Source of the DNA: Streptomyces aculeolatus
GTDB taxonomy: Bacteria; Actinomycetota; Actinomycetes; Streptomycetales; Streptomycetaceae
Assembly (NCBI RefSeq): GCF_020400605.1
Contig: NZ_JAINRD010000022.1
Location: 1 to 64,000, forward strand
Direction of reading: 5' to 3'
DNA: 64,000 bases
In this document: piece after piece, positions 7,999 through 15,523 of the stretch
How positions within the stretch are numbered: the stretch's first letter is position 1
Layout: every line of letters starts with the position of its first letter
Notes under the pieces: generated by a model
What the model was told of the DNA's origin: nothing
Seen by the model: only the letters and a program-made list of their open reading frames with translations
Database searches by the model: none
Translations under genes and position numbers: made by a program

Positions 7999-9006
7999 TC
8001 AGCCCTTCGCCGCCTCGATGATCGCGGCGTGCGGCGAGACGTGCAGCACCCGGGACGACGCCAGCCCCGCCTTGCGCATCAGTTCCTCGTACTCCGCCTG
8101 CGTCCGGCCCTTGCCGTTCAGCACGGTCAGCATCGTCATGTCCACGGTCTTGCTCGGATGCGGCTCGTTGCCCTCCGGCACCAGCGCGTTGACCATGAGC
8201 AGCCGGCCGTCGTCCGGCATGGCGCGCCGGCACATCTCCAGGATCTCCACACACTTCTCGTCCGGCCAGCTCGCCAGCACATGCTTCAGGATGTAGACGT
8301 CCCCGCCCTCCGGCACCGCGGAGAAGAAGTCGCCGCCCACCGCACTCCACCGGCCCGACAGCTCCGGCTCGTCCAGCACATGCCCGGCCACCACCGGTTC
8401 GAGATCCATCAGCGTGCCCTCAAGATGCGGATTGCGCCGCAGAATGGCACGCAACTGCCCGCCGCGGCCACCGCCGACGTCCACCACCCTGCGCGCAGAA
8501 CCGAAGTCGTACGCCGCGGCCACCTGATCGCTCAACCGCTCCGAGAACGACGCCATACTCGTGTCGAACTTCATGCCCAGCTCGCGATTCGCGAACAGAT
8601 ACTGGTAGAAGGGCATGCCGAAAGCGGCCTCGAAAGGATTCCCACCCGTACGCAACGCGTCGATGAGCCCCGCCGCCGACCGCAGGAAGATGTCGTGGCC
8701 GTGCACATCCACGTAGGCGCGCATCGACCCCGGCACATCGTCACGCAGCAACCCCGCAAGCGGCGTCAGCGCGAACCGGCCGTCGTCCTCCTGCCGGAAA
8801 ACCCCGTGCGCCGCCAGATAGCGCAGCACCCGCGCCAGATGCGAGGCGTCCAGCCCCGCCTCCGCGGCCAGGTCGTCCGCACTGCGCGGACCGTCGGCCA
8901 GCAGATCCGCGATCCGCCAGTGCGCCGCCGCGTGCAGCGCGGCGGACCGCAGATAGCCGACCGATAAATCAATCAACTGCTCGGTGAGATCGGTAGATTC
9001 GTCCAT
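7999..9006 (-). CDS. SAM-dependent methyltransferase, possibly a phenazine N-methyltransferase
   Basis: A 335-residue class I methyltransferase of the plant-type O-methyltransferase family. Residues about 1-100 are the winged-helix dimerisation domain and the rest is the SAM domain with VVDVGGGRGGQL. In this family the catalytic base is the His of LK..LHDW; here the motif reads LKHVLASWPDE, with Ala at that position. PhzM of Pseudomonas aeruginosa, which N-methylates phenazine-1-carboxylate, also lacks this His. Together with its position next to the phz operon this suggests phenazine N-methylation, but O-methylation cannot be excluded. ATG 9006 has AGGG 7 nt upstream; an in-frame GTG at 9012 has no room for that site. 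Probably cotranscribed with the upstream sigma factor gene. Confidence 0.85.
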   Translation of the reverse strand: MDESTDLTEQLIDLSVGYLRSAALHAAAHWRIADLLADGPRSADDLAAEAGLDASHLARVLRYLAAHGVFRQEDDGRFALTPLAGLLRDDVPGSMRAYVDVHGHDIFLRSAAGLIDALRTGGNPFEAAFGMPFYQYLFANRELGMKFDTSMASFSERLSDQVAAAYDFGSARRVVDVGGGRGGQLRAILRRNPHLEGTLMDLEPVVAGHVLDEPELSGRWSAVGGDFFSAVPEGGDVYILKHVLASWPDEKCVEILEMCRRAMPDDGRLLMVNALVPEGNEPHPSKTVDMTMLTVLNGKGRTQAEYEELMRKAGLASSRVLHVSPHAAIIEAAKG

Positions 9007-9094
9007 GCGCACACCCTAGGTCCCGGATGCGACCGCCGACAGGCGCCGTCACCAGCAGGTTCCTGCTACAGCCCAGCCGGGCGGCCGGGCACGC

Positions 9095-10060
9095 CTACCC
9101 GAAATCGATACCGAGACCGCTGAGATCCGCCTTGATGTCGATCGCCGTGATCCTGCCGTTCTCCGTCGAGAAACAGAACGCCACATGAGGCTTCCCGTGC
9201 ACGAGCCACACCAGTCCCGCCGCACCGTCGATCCACGCCGGTGTGGGATTCCACGTCCGCCCCGCGAACACGCGCGTCACCGCATCCGCACCACGGATCT
9301 CCGACACGTCCGAGATCGGCTGCATCCCGCGCATCCCCGCCTCCAGACTCATCCGCACCGCCACCGAATCCGTACGCAACACGATGTCCGGATCCAGCAT
9401 CGCCAGCAGCGCCTCGAAATTCCCCTCCCGGGACGCCGCCAGAAAGGCCGTCGCCAGATCCGACTTCCCCGGCGCGAAAGAACCCCCGGCGTCGTACACG
9501 CCGAAAGTCTCCCCCCGCCGCTCCGTCGGCGTCGACTGCCGCACGCGGCGCCGCGCCCGGCTGGCGAGCTGCCGCGCCGCGGCGGGGGACCGGTCGACTA
9601 TCGTCGCGATCTCCTCGAAGGGCACCGCGAACATGTCGTGCAGCACGAACGCCAGCCGCTCCGCCGGCGTCAACGTGTCGAGGACCACCAGCAGCGCCAA
9701 CCCGATCGAGTCGGCGATGACCGCCTCCTCCTCCGGATCGTCCGGCGGCACGTCGTCCCGCGGACCGTCCCCTTCCGTCGTGTCCACCAGCAACTCCGAC
9801 CGCGACTTGCGGGACTTCAGCATGTTCAGCGACACCCGGGCGACGATCGTCGTGACCCAGCCGCCCAGGTTCTCCACCTTGCCGAGATCCGAGCGGCTGA
9901 GCCGGATCCACGCCTCCTGGACGGCGTCGTCGGCCTCCGCGACCGAACCCAGCATCCGGTACGCCACCGCGCGCAACCGCGGCCGGTCGCTCTCGAAGCG
10001 CTCCGCCAGCCAGTCCTGTTCCTTCGTCAACGCCCCGGTCCTCTCCCCGCACGCAGTCAT
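9095..10060 (-). CDS. ECF sigma factor with SnoaL-like C-terminal domain (SigJ/ECF41-like)
   Basis: About 321 residues. The first 175 form sigma regions 2 and 4 (LRAVAYRMLGSVAEADDAVQEAWIRL; LTPAERLAFVLHDMFAVPFEEIA with a helix-turn-helix). Residues about 200-320 form a SnoaL/NTF2-like domain ending AFCFSTENGRITAIDIKADL. In this class the tail replaces a membrane anti-sigma factor and tunes activity from within the protein. No anti-sigma gene is adjacent. Interestingly the tail shares its fold with PhzB, so it might sense a phenazine-like ligand; that is speculation. It is 88 bp upstream of the methyltransferase, same strand. The start is uncertain: ATG 10060 has no clear ribosome site, and an in-frame upstream start at 10081 is possible. 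Confidence 0.85.
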   Translation of the reverse strand: MTACGERTGALTKEQDWLAERFESDRPRLRAVAYRMLGSVAEADDAVQEAWIRLSRSDLGKVENLGGWVTTIVARVSLNMLKSRKSRSELLVDTTEGDGPRDDVPPDDPEEEAVIADSIGLALLVVLDTLTPAERLAFVLHDMFAVPFEEIATIVDRSPAAARQLASRARRRVRQSTPTERRGETFGVYDAGGSFAPGKSDLATAFLAASREGNFEALLAMLDPDIVLRTDSVAVRMSLEAGMRGMQPISDVSEIRGADAVTRVFAGRTWNPTPAWIDGAAGLVWLVHGKPHVAFCFSTENGRITAIDIKADLSGLGIDFG

Positions 10061-10152
10061 GTATCTGACCGGCCGCAACACCCCGATGTGACGAGCCCGC
10101 GCCGGGACCGGCGGACGCCGGCCCGGGCTCCCGCCCCCGCTACCGTGACCGG

Positions 10153-10674
10153 ATGCGTGAAACCCCCGAAGAACTCCGCCGGCTCCAGGAACTCCTCGAC
10201 ACCTCCCTGACCCGCTCCACCGGCCACCTGCGCTCCATCATCAGGACCGACCGCACCCTGACCGCGGAACAGCTCACCCGGGTCCTCACCGGCATCTGCA
10301 CCCTCGCCCTGTCGACCGTGACCGCCAAGGGCGAACCCCGCATCAGCGGTGTCGACGGCCACTTCCTCCACGGCACCTGGTACTTCGGCACCGCCCGCAC
10401 CGCGGCCAAGGCCCGGCACCTCGCCGCCCGCCCCGCGGCCAGCGCCGCGCACATGCGCGGCGAGGAACTCGGCGTCTTCGCCCACGGCGACGCGGTCACC
10501 CTCAACCCCGAGGACGGGGAGCCCGACCCCGAATGGCCGGAGCTCCTCGCGTACTTCAAGGACGTCTACGGCGAGAACGCCTTCCGCTGGGACGAGGAGG
10601 TCGTCTTCTACCGGCTGAGCCCGCACTGGATGACGGTCTTCGCGCCGGACGCGGCCGCACCCGGCGCCGGGTAG
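10153..10674 (+). CDS. PNPOx-fold flavin-binding protein
   Basis: A 173-residue protein of the pyridoxamine 5'-phosphate oxidase-like split barrel: TLALSTVTAKGEPRISGVDGHFLHGTWYFGT is the typical paired strand, and AKARHLAARPAASAAHMRGEELGVFAHGDAV follows. These proteins bind FMN, F420 or heme; the cofactor cannot be told here. It diverges from the ECF sigma gene by 92 bp. TACCGT at 10141-10146 lies 6 nt before the ATG with no Shine-Dalgarno sequence, so the mRNA is probably leaderless. A link to phenazine oxidation is possible from position only. Confidence 0.8.
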   Translation: MRETPEELRRLQELLDTSLTRSTGHLRSIIRTDRTLTAEQLTRVLTGICTLALSTVTAKGEPRISGVDGHFLHGTWYFGTARTAAKARHLAARPAASAAHMRGEELGVFAHGDAVTLNPEDGEPDPEWPELLAYFKDVYGENAFRWDEEVVFYRLSPHWMTVFAPDAAAPGAG

Positions 10675-10798
10675 CGGCGGCGTCAGGACGTACGCCACAA
10701 GGGCCGAAGGGCCTGTTCCGGATGCCCTCTCGGCACGCCCGCCACGCGGCGCCACGCGCATAACCTCCTGCCGAATCGAGACATGGGGGGTTCGCACC

Positions 10799-11302
10799 AT
10801 GCGCAACCACACAGCCGTCACCTTCACCGCTATCGCCGCCGCAGGCGGCGCGCTGGCACTGCTCGCCGTCACTCCGGCCCAGGCCGCCGAGTACAGCTCG
10901 CCGCTGAAGGTCCGCGGCATCCAGTACGACGCGCCGGGCCGGGACTCCAACAGGTGTTCCGGCGGGAACACGCACAAGGAGTACCTCGCGATCAAGAACT
11001 ACTCGTCCAGCCGGACGGTGAACCTGAAGGGATGGGTCGTCAAGGACGCCGCCGGAAACCGCTTCAAGTTCCGCGCCAACCACTACCTCCAGCCCGGCGA
11101 CGGGGTGAAGCTGCGGGGCGGGAACGGGCGCGACTCCGACGCGGACAACGTCGTCTACCGCGACAACTGCAACTTCATGTGGAACAACGACAAGGACACG
11201 ATCTACCTGGTGAAGTCGAGCGGCAGCCGCGCGGACGTGCACAAGTACACCAAGAGCCGCAACGACCGGGACGGCAACGGCTATATCACGTACCACGGCT
11301 GA
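10799..11302 (+). CDS. Secreted lamin-tail-domain protein
   Basis: A 167-residue exported protein. A Sec signal peptide spans residues 1-29 (ALLAVTPAQAA). The mature part is an immunoglobulin-like lamin-tail domain: KEYLAIKNYSSSRTVNLKGWVVKDAAGNRFKF, then HYLQPGDGVKLRGGNGRDSDADNVVY and FMWNNDKDTIYL, each a recognisable strand pair of the family. Such domains are found in secreted bacterial proteins, often with nucleases, but here it stands alone, so the role is unknown. A GGGGGG tract precedes the ATG. It is followed by a strong hairpin. Confidence 0.85.
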   Translation: MRNHTAVTFTAIAAAGGALALLAVTPAQAAEYSSPLKVRGIQYDAPGRDSNRCSGGNTHKEYLAIKNYSSSRTVNLKGWVVKDAAGNRFKFRANHYLQPGDGVKLRGGNGRDSDADNVVYRDNCNFMWNNDKDTIYLVKSSGSRADVHKYTKSRNDRDGNGYITYHG

Positions 11303-11315
11303 GGAGGGGGCGGCG

Positions 11316-11358
11316 GGCCCTCGGCGCGGGTGCCGGTGCCGGCGCCCGCGCGAGGGCC
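11316..11358. terminator. Hairpin after the lamin-tail gene
   Basis: GGCCCTCG..CGCGGG..GCCGG in the left arm pairs with the right arm ending CGCGAGGGCC, with one bulge and one G-T pair. It lies 13 bp beyond the stop codon and before the opposing nan genes. Confidence 0.65.
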
Positions 11359-11410
11359 GGCGCAGGTGCGGCGGGCAGTGGCGATGTCTCGCTGACGATG
11401 ACGGCTATCA

Positions 11411-11431
11411 GTTATCTGTTATCTGTCAGGA
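11411..11431. repeat. Tandem heptamer GTTATCT-GTTATCT-GTCAGGA
   Basis: Two exact heptamers GTTATCT followed by a diverged one, 9 bp beyond the nanE stop codon. They share five of seven positions with the GATGTCT-type heptamers in the nan operators (13254-13281 and 15387-15404), and may be a further or relict binding site of the same regulator. Confidence 0.4.
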
Positions 11432-11439
11432 GTCGTCGG

Positions 11440-12219
11440 TCATTCGTCAGGCGGCGCGCCGGGGGCGGGCGCGAGCGCGGTGGCGAAGTGCCGGGTGAGG
11501 GTCGTCGGGTGGGTGATCGCCGTGCCGACGACCACGGCGTACGCGCCCCGCGCCAGCGCCTGCGCCGCCTCGGCCGGCGTGCCGATCCGGCCCTCCGCCA
11601 GCACCGGCACCCGCACCCCCGCCGCCAGCCGCTCGACCAGGTCGAGGTCGGGGCCGCCGCCGGGGGCGGGGGAGCGGCCGGTGTAGCCGGAGAGGGTGGT
11701 GCCGATCAGGTCGGCGCCCAGGTCCGCCGCCCGCAGCCCCTCTTCGTACGTCGAGACGTCGGCCATCACGAGCCTGCCCGCCCGGCGCACCGCCTCGAAC
11801 GACTCCGCGACCTCCCGGCCGTCCGGGCGCGGCCGGTCCGTGGCGTCGACGGCGACGACGTCCGCGCCGGTCTCCGCCACCGCCCGCGCGTGCGCGGCCG
11901 TGGGCGTGATCACGACGCCGCCGTCCCCGTCCTTCCAGAGCCCGATCAGCGGCGCGTCGGTCGCCGCCCGGATCGCCCGCAGATCCGCGAGCCCCTGGGC
12001 GCGGATGCCGGCGGCGCCCCCGTCGAGTACGGCCAGCGCCATGCGGCGCATGGCGTCGGGGTCGCGCAGCGGCTCGCCCGGGTACGCCTGGCAGGACACC
12101 ACGAGCCGCCCGCGCAGCCGGGCGAGGAGAGCCGCCCCCGGCCCGCCGCCGGGTCCGCCCGGACTGCCGGGCCTGCCGGCCCCGCCGGTCCCCTCGGCCC
12201 CGTCGGCACGCGCCGTCAC
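11440..12219 (-). CDS. nanE: N-acetylmannosamine-6-phosphate 2-epimerase
   Basis: A 259-residue TIM-barrel enzyme that converts ManNAc-6-phosphate to GlcNAc-6-phosphate in sialic acid catabolism. Family hallmarks are LVVSCQAYPGEPL, GIRAQGLADLRAIR, PLIGLWKD, VVAVDATDRPRP, LVMADVSTYEEGLRAADLGADLIGTTLSGYT and VPVLAEGRI, with the catalytic Lys in the GLWKDG stretch. GTG 12219 is chosen because it overlaps the stop of nanK (GTGA), so the two genes are translationally coupled. Only the GC-rich N-terminal 30 residues are atypical. Confidence 0.92.
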   Translation of the reverse strand: MTARADGAEGTGGAGRPGSPGGPGGGPGAALLARLRGRLVVSCQAYPGEPLRDPDAMRRMALAVLDGGAAGIRAQGLADLRAIRAATDAPLIGLWKDGDGGVVITPTAAHARAVAETGADVVAVDATDRPRPDGREVAESFEAVRRAGRLVMADVSTYEEGLRAADLGADLIGTTLSGYTGRSPAPGGGPDLDLVERLAAGVRVPVLAEGRIGTPAEAAQALARGAYAVVVGTAITHPTTLTRHFATALAPAPGAPPDE

Positions 12220-13139
12220 GCGATCACCTGCAGCGCGAGCCCCGCGGCGCCCAGCAGTGCCGCGTCCTCCCCGAGCGCGCCCGGGACGACCGGGACGTCC
12301 GACAGCATCGGCAGGGTCGTCGCGGCGATCGCCGCGCGCAGCGGCCGCCACCACGCCGGTCCGCAGCGGCTGACGCCGCCGGTGACGAGGACGAGTCCGG
12401 GGTCCAGCGCGTTGACGAGTCCCCCCACGGCCTCGCCCAGCGCCACCGCCCCCTCCTCCAGTACCGCCACCGCCACCGCGTCGCCCGCCGCCGCCCGCTC
12501 CGCGACCACCGCCAGCCCGCCGCCCACCGCGGACCCGCCTTCTCCGGTGCGGCGGGCGTACTCCGCCGCCATCGCCGGCCCCGCAGCCACCCCCTCCGCG
12601 TGCCCTCTACCGCCGCACGTGCACGGCCGGCCCGTCGCGGCCGGCACCGGCATGTGCCCCAGGTGGCCCGCCGCGGAGCGCGCGCCCCGGTGGACCCGGC
12701 CGCCGAGGACCAGCGAGCCGCCGATGCCGGTGCCCGCGGCGACGAGGAGGACGTGCGTGCGGCCGGCCGCCGCACCCCGCCAGGCCTCGCCGAGCGCGTG
12801 CGCGTGGACGTCGTTGTCGACGGCGACGGGTACGCCGAGGCGGCGGCCCAGTTCGTCGCGGAGCGCGGTGCCGGCCCACCCGGGGAGCGCCGCGGTGGCC
12901 GAGAGCACGGTGCCTGCGGCGGCGTCGATCACGCCCGCGCTGCCGGCGCCGGCGGCCGCGTACGGACCGCCGGCCGCGGCGACTTCGGCCACGGCCGCGG
13001 CCGCGGCGTCGAGGACGGCCGCGGGTCCGGCCGCGGCCGGCGTGGGCACGGTGCGGCGGTGCAGCAGCCGCCCGTCGCCGTCGACCAGGGCGGCGGCGGT
13101 CTTCGTACCGCCGATGTCGAGGGCGGCGACGACGGTCAT
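12216..13139 (-). CDS. nanK: ROK-family sugar kinase, probable N-acetylmannosamine kinase
   Basis: A 307-residue ROK protein. DIGGTKTAAALVDGDG (8-23) is the phosphate-binding motif, AGAGSAGVIDA and DNDVHAHALGEAW follow, and GTGIGGSLVLGG is the second phosphate loop. The ROK zinc motif CxCGxxGCxE is present as CTCGGRGHAE, with His replacing the third Cys. The overlap with nanE makes ManNAc the likely substrate, though glucokinase-like activity is possible from sequence alone. It is transcribed away from the FadR-type regulator across a 192-bp intergenic region holding the heptamer operator. Confidence 0.88.
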   Translation of the reverse strand: MTVVAALDIGGTKTAAALVDGDGRLLHRRTVPTPAAAGPAAVLDAAAAAVAEVAAAGGPYAAAGAGSAGVIDAAAGTVLSATAALPGWAGTALRDELGRRLGVPVAVDNDVHAHALGEAWRGAAAGRTHVLLVAAGTGIGGSLVLGGRVHRGARSAAGHLGHMPVPAATGRPCTCGGRGHAEGVAAGPAMAAEYARRTGEGGSAVGGGLAVVAERAAAGDAVAVAVLEEGAVALGEAVGGLVNALDPGLVLVTGGVSRCGPAWWRPLRAAIAATTLPMLSDVPVVPGALGEDAALLGAAGLALQVIA

Positions 13140-13253
13140 CGCGGCCCGCCGGCGGTTCGGTTGCGGCTGGGCACGCGTCCTCCCGGTACGTACGGCACGT
13201 CAACTGATGCGGGGACAGGGGCAGATGGAGCAGAGGATGCAGACAGGAGGTCG

Positions 13254-13281
13254 GATGTCTGATGTCCGATGCCTGATAGTG
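13254..13281. promoter_or_regulatory. nan operator: tandem heptamers GATGTCT-GATGTCC-GATGCCT-GATAGTG
   Basis: Four consecutive 7-bp units begin with GAT. The 18-bp core GTCTGATGTCCGATGCCT (13257-13274) is repeated exactly upstream of the sialidase gene. TAGTGT (13277-13282) is a plausible -10 for the regulator gene, so a bound protein would block it. The shared site defines a small sialic acid regulon, presumably governed by the adjacent FadR-type regulator. Confidence 0.75.
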
Positions 13282-13331
13282 TGTGACCGTAGCCCGGGGG
13301 TCGAAGTGGGTCAAGAGGCGGGAGTACGCGC

Positions 13332-14126
13332 ATGACCGAAGCCCGTGCCGCGGATGCCGGGACGAGCGGGGCCCGTACGGGCGACGCGCGCACCGGCCGG
13401 TCCCTGCTGCGGCTGGAGGTCACCGAGGGCATCAAGCGCTACATCCTCGCGAACAAGCTGCGCCCCGGCGATCCGCTGCCCACCGAGAGCGACCTGTGCG
13501 CCGCCCTGGGCGCCAGCCGCTCCAGCGTCCGCGAGGCGGTCAAGACCCTCCACGCCCTCGACATCGTCGACGTGCGGCACGGGCACGGCACGTACGTCGG
13601 CCGGCTGAGCCTGTCGGCGCTCGTGGAGAGCCTCGCGTTCCGCGGGCTGCTCGGCCCGGAGAGCGACGTGCACGTGATGGCGGACCTCGTGGACGTGCGC
13701 GAGCTGTTCGAGCGCGGCATGGCGGAGCGGATCGTGGCAGGCCTCGACGGCGACCGCCTCGATGCGCTGGACGCCCTCGTGGAGCGGATGCGCGCGGACG
13801 CCGGCGGCGCCGAGGAGGACTTCGTCGAGGCGGACCGGGCCTTCCACGCGCTGCTGGTCGAGCCGCTGGGCAACGAGCTGATGGGCCAGCTCTCGATGGC
13901 GTTCTGGGACGTGTACGCCATCGTCGCCCCGCAGTTGCAGATGGCCACGGGCGAGGACCGCGCGGAGACGACGGCGGCGCACGCGAGCATCGTGCACGCC
14001 GCGCGCCACGGCGACCCGGCCGCCTTCGCCCGGGCCGTCGCGGCGCACTACGCGCCCGTACGCCGCCGCCTCGCCGCCGGGCGCGACGGCGGCGGCGGGA
14101 ACGGCGGGCGCGCGACGGCCCGCTGA
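13332..14126 (+). CDS. GntR/FadR-family regulator, probable repressor of the nan genes
   Basis: A 264-residue regulator. Residues about 25-95 are the GntR winged helix (VTEGIKRYILANKLRPGDPLPTESDLCAALGASRSSVREAVKTL, then the wing VRHGHGTYV). Residues about 105-245 form the all-helical FCD ligand domain (LVDVRELFERGMAERIV, EADRAFHALLVEPLGNELM, HASIVHAARHGDPAAFARAVAAHY), where Asp/His residues usually bind a metal. Divergent from nanK and close to nanE and a sialidase, it is best explained as a sialic-acid-pathway repressor released by a sugar phosphate. GGAG lies 8 nt before the ATG. Confidence 0.88.
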   Translation: MTEARAADAGTSGARTGDARTGRSLLRLEVTEGIKRYILANKLRPGDPLPTESDLCAALGASRSSVREAVKTLHALDIVDVRHGHGTYVGRLSLSALVESLAFRGLLGPESDVHVMADLVDVRELFERGMAERIVAGLDGDRLDALDALVERMRADAGGAEEDFVEADRAFHALLVEPLGNELMGQLSMAFWDVYAIVAPQLQMATGEDRAETTAAHASIVHAARHGDPAAFARAVAAHYAPVRRRLAAGRDGGGGNGGRATAR

Positions 14127-14166
14127 CCCGCGGCGCCGCCCGCCCCCGCCGGCCGCGCGGCGGGCG

Positions 14167-15363
14167 TCAGGGCGTCAGCTGCCGCTCGGGGCAGTCGGCG
14201 CCGAGCCAGGCGTCGTCGAAGCGGGCGAAGGTGATCGTGCGGTACGGGCCGCTCTCGTAGAGCAGTCCGAAGGTCCCGTCGTTCAGCCGGGCCAGGGTGG
14301 AGTACGCGGCCTCACCGGGCTCCACGACCCGCGCCACGGGCCAGCTGCGCCCGTCGTCGCAGGACATCCGCACGGTGAGGTTGCGCCGGGCGGTGGTGCT
14401 CGCCGTGTTGCTGAACAGCAGCCAGTGCGACCGCGGCGCGGTGCGCGGGGCGTCCGCGTCGTAGCGCAGGATGGCCGCGTTGTTCGTCGGGTCGATCAGC
14501 TCGTCGTCGGCTACCGGTGTGCCGTAGGTGACGCCGCCGTCGTCGGAGTACGCGACCAGGCGCGTGTCGGCGCTCGCGGTGCGGCTGTTGAGCATGACGC
14601 GCCCGTCGGCCAGCTCGACGGTCTTGTTCTCGTCCATGAGCGGCCCGACCGGCTCGCCCGCCCGCCACGTCGCGCCGTGGTCGTCGCTGTACGCGCTGAC
14701 GGCCCAGATGCCGCCGTCGGCCGCGCGGTACGCGTACTGCTGGAGCAGGCGGCCGGAGGACAGCTGGATGCCGGTGCCGGAGGAGGCGAACATGCCGAGC
14801 CAGGACGGGTCCTTGACGTCCTCGGTGATGCGGCGATGGCGCCAGGTGCGGCCGCCGTCGTCGGAGTAGCTGTAGTCGGCGTGCAGGGTCGTGGTGGAGT
14901 CGTTCGCGTTGCCCGGGCCGGAGTTGGCGAAGCCGATGCCCTTCGGGCCGTAGGCGTGGAAGAGGAAGACGCGGCCGGTGTCGCGGTCCACGACCAGGCT
15001 GGGGTCGCCGGCGCCCACCCCGCCGCCGTAGTCGGCGACGACCTGCGGGGCGCTCCAGGTGCGTCCCTTGTCGGTGCTCCGGCGGACCATGACGTCGAGG
15101 TCGCCTGGCAGGTCGGCGGCGCTGTCGTTGCGGCGGTCGTAGGCGGCGACGAGCGTGCCGTCGGGGAGCACGTCGAGGGCGGGGATGCGGTACGTGTGCG
15201 CGCCCTCGCCGGAGACGGCCAGGTCGGTGGTCTCGAAGAGCGCGGGGCGGGCCGCGGGCGCAGGGTCGCGGCCCTCCCGGGCGGCGGCCGGGGCGAAGCC
15301 GCCGGCGAGGACGGCGCCGGCCGCGAGGAGCGCGGCGAGCTTGGCGGACAGAGTGGTTCGCAC
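14167..15363 (-). CDS. Secreted exo-alpha-sialidase (GH33-type)
   Basis: About 398 residues. A Sec signal peptide (residues 1-28, ending FAPAAA) is followed by a six-bladed propeller. The YRIP arginine motif is in AHTYRIPALDVLPDG, and Asp-boxes (SxDxGxTW) appear as STDKGRTW, SDDGGRTW, SDDHGATW, SDDGGVTY and a degenerate CDDGRSW. It should release terminal sialic acid from glycoconjugates outside the cell, supplying the intracellular nan enzymes. GTG 15363 is chosen because GGAGG lies 6 nt upstream and the operator then falls in the leader; an upstream ATG at 15399 would put the operator inside the gene. No lectin or carbohydrate-binding domain is attached. Confidence 0.92.
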   Translation of the reverse strand: MRTTLSAKLAALLAAGAVLAGGFAPAAAREGRDPAPAARPALFETTDLAVSGEGAHTYRIPALDVLPDGTLVAAYDRRNDSAADLPGDLDVMVRRSTDKGRTWSAPQVVADYGGGVGAGDPSLVVDRDTGRVFLFHAYGPKGIGFANSGPGNANDSTTTLHADYSYSDDGGRTWRHRRITEDVKDPSWLGMFASSGTGIQLSSGRLLQQYAYRAADGGIWAVSAYSDDHGATWRAGEPVGPLMDENKTVELADGRVMLNSRTASADTRLVAYSDDGGVTYGTPVADDELIDPTNNAAILRYDADAPRTAPRSHWLLFSNTASTTARRNLTVRMSCDDGRSWPVARVVEPGEAAYSTLARLNDGTFGLLYESGPYRTITFARFDDAWLGADCPERQLTP

Positions 15364-15386
15364 GGGATACCTCCACGTCGGGGCGG

Positions 15387-15439
15387 AGGCATCGGACATC
15401 AGACGTCCGGAATGTAAGGGCTGCGGTACGGGCCGTCAA
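15387..15439 (-). promoter_or_regulatory. Sialidase promoter with nan operator
   Basis: On the minus strand TTGACG (15439-15434), a 17-bp spacer and TACATT (15416-15411) form a good housekeeping-type promoter. The predicted start point is near 15404. The 18-bp heptamer site (15404-15387), identical to that in the nanK-regulator gap, covers roughly +1 to +18, an arrangement suited to repression. Confidence 0.75.
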
Positions 15440-15523
15440 CGGTCCGCGTACGACCGCTCCCGCCGCCCGCCCGCCGCCGCCCGCCGGACGCCCCCGGAAC
15501 GTCCCCCCGGAAAGCCCGCCCGG

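Noticed and set aside
13254..13281. Tandem GATGTCT units as a possible CRISPR or SARP site
   Set aside because: The units are only 7 bp and contiguous, with no spacers; SARP sites have heptamers spaced 11 bp apart. The exact copy at the sialidase promoter supports an operator instead.
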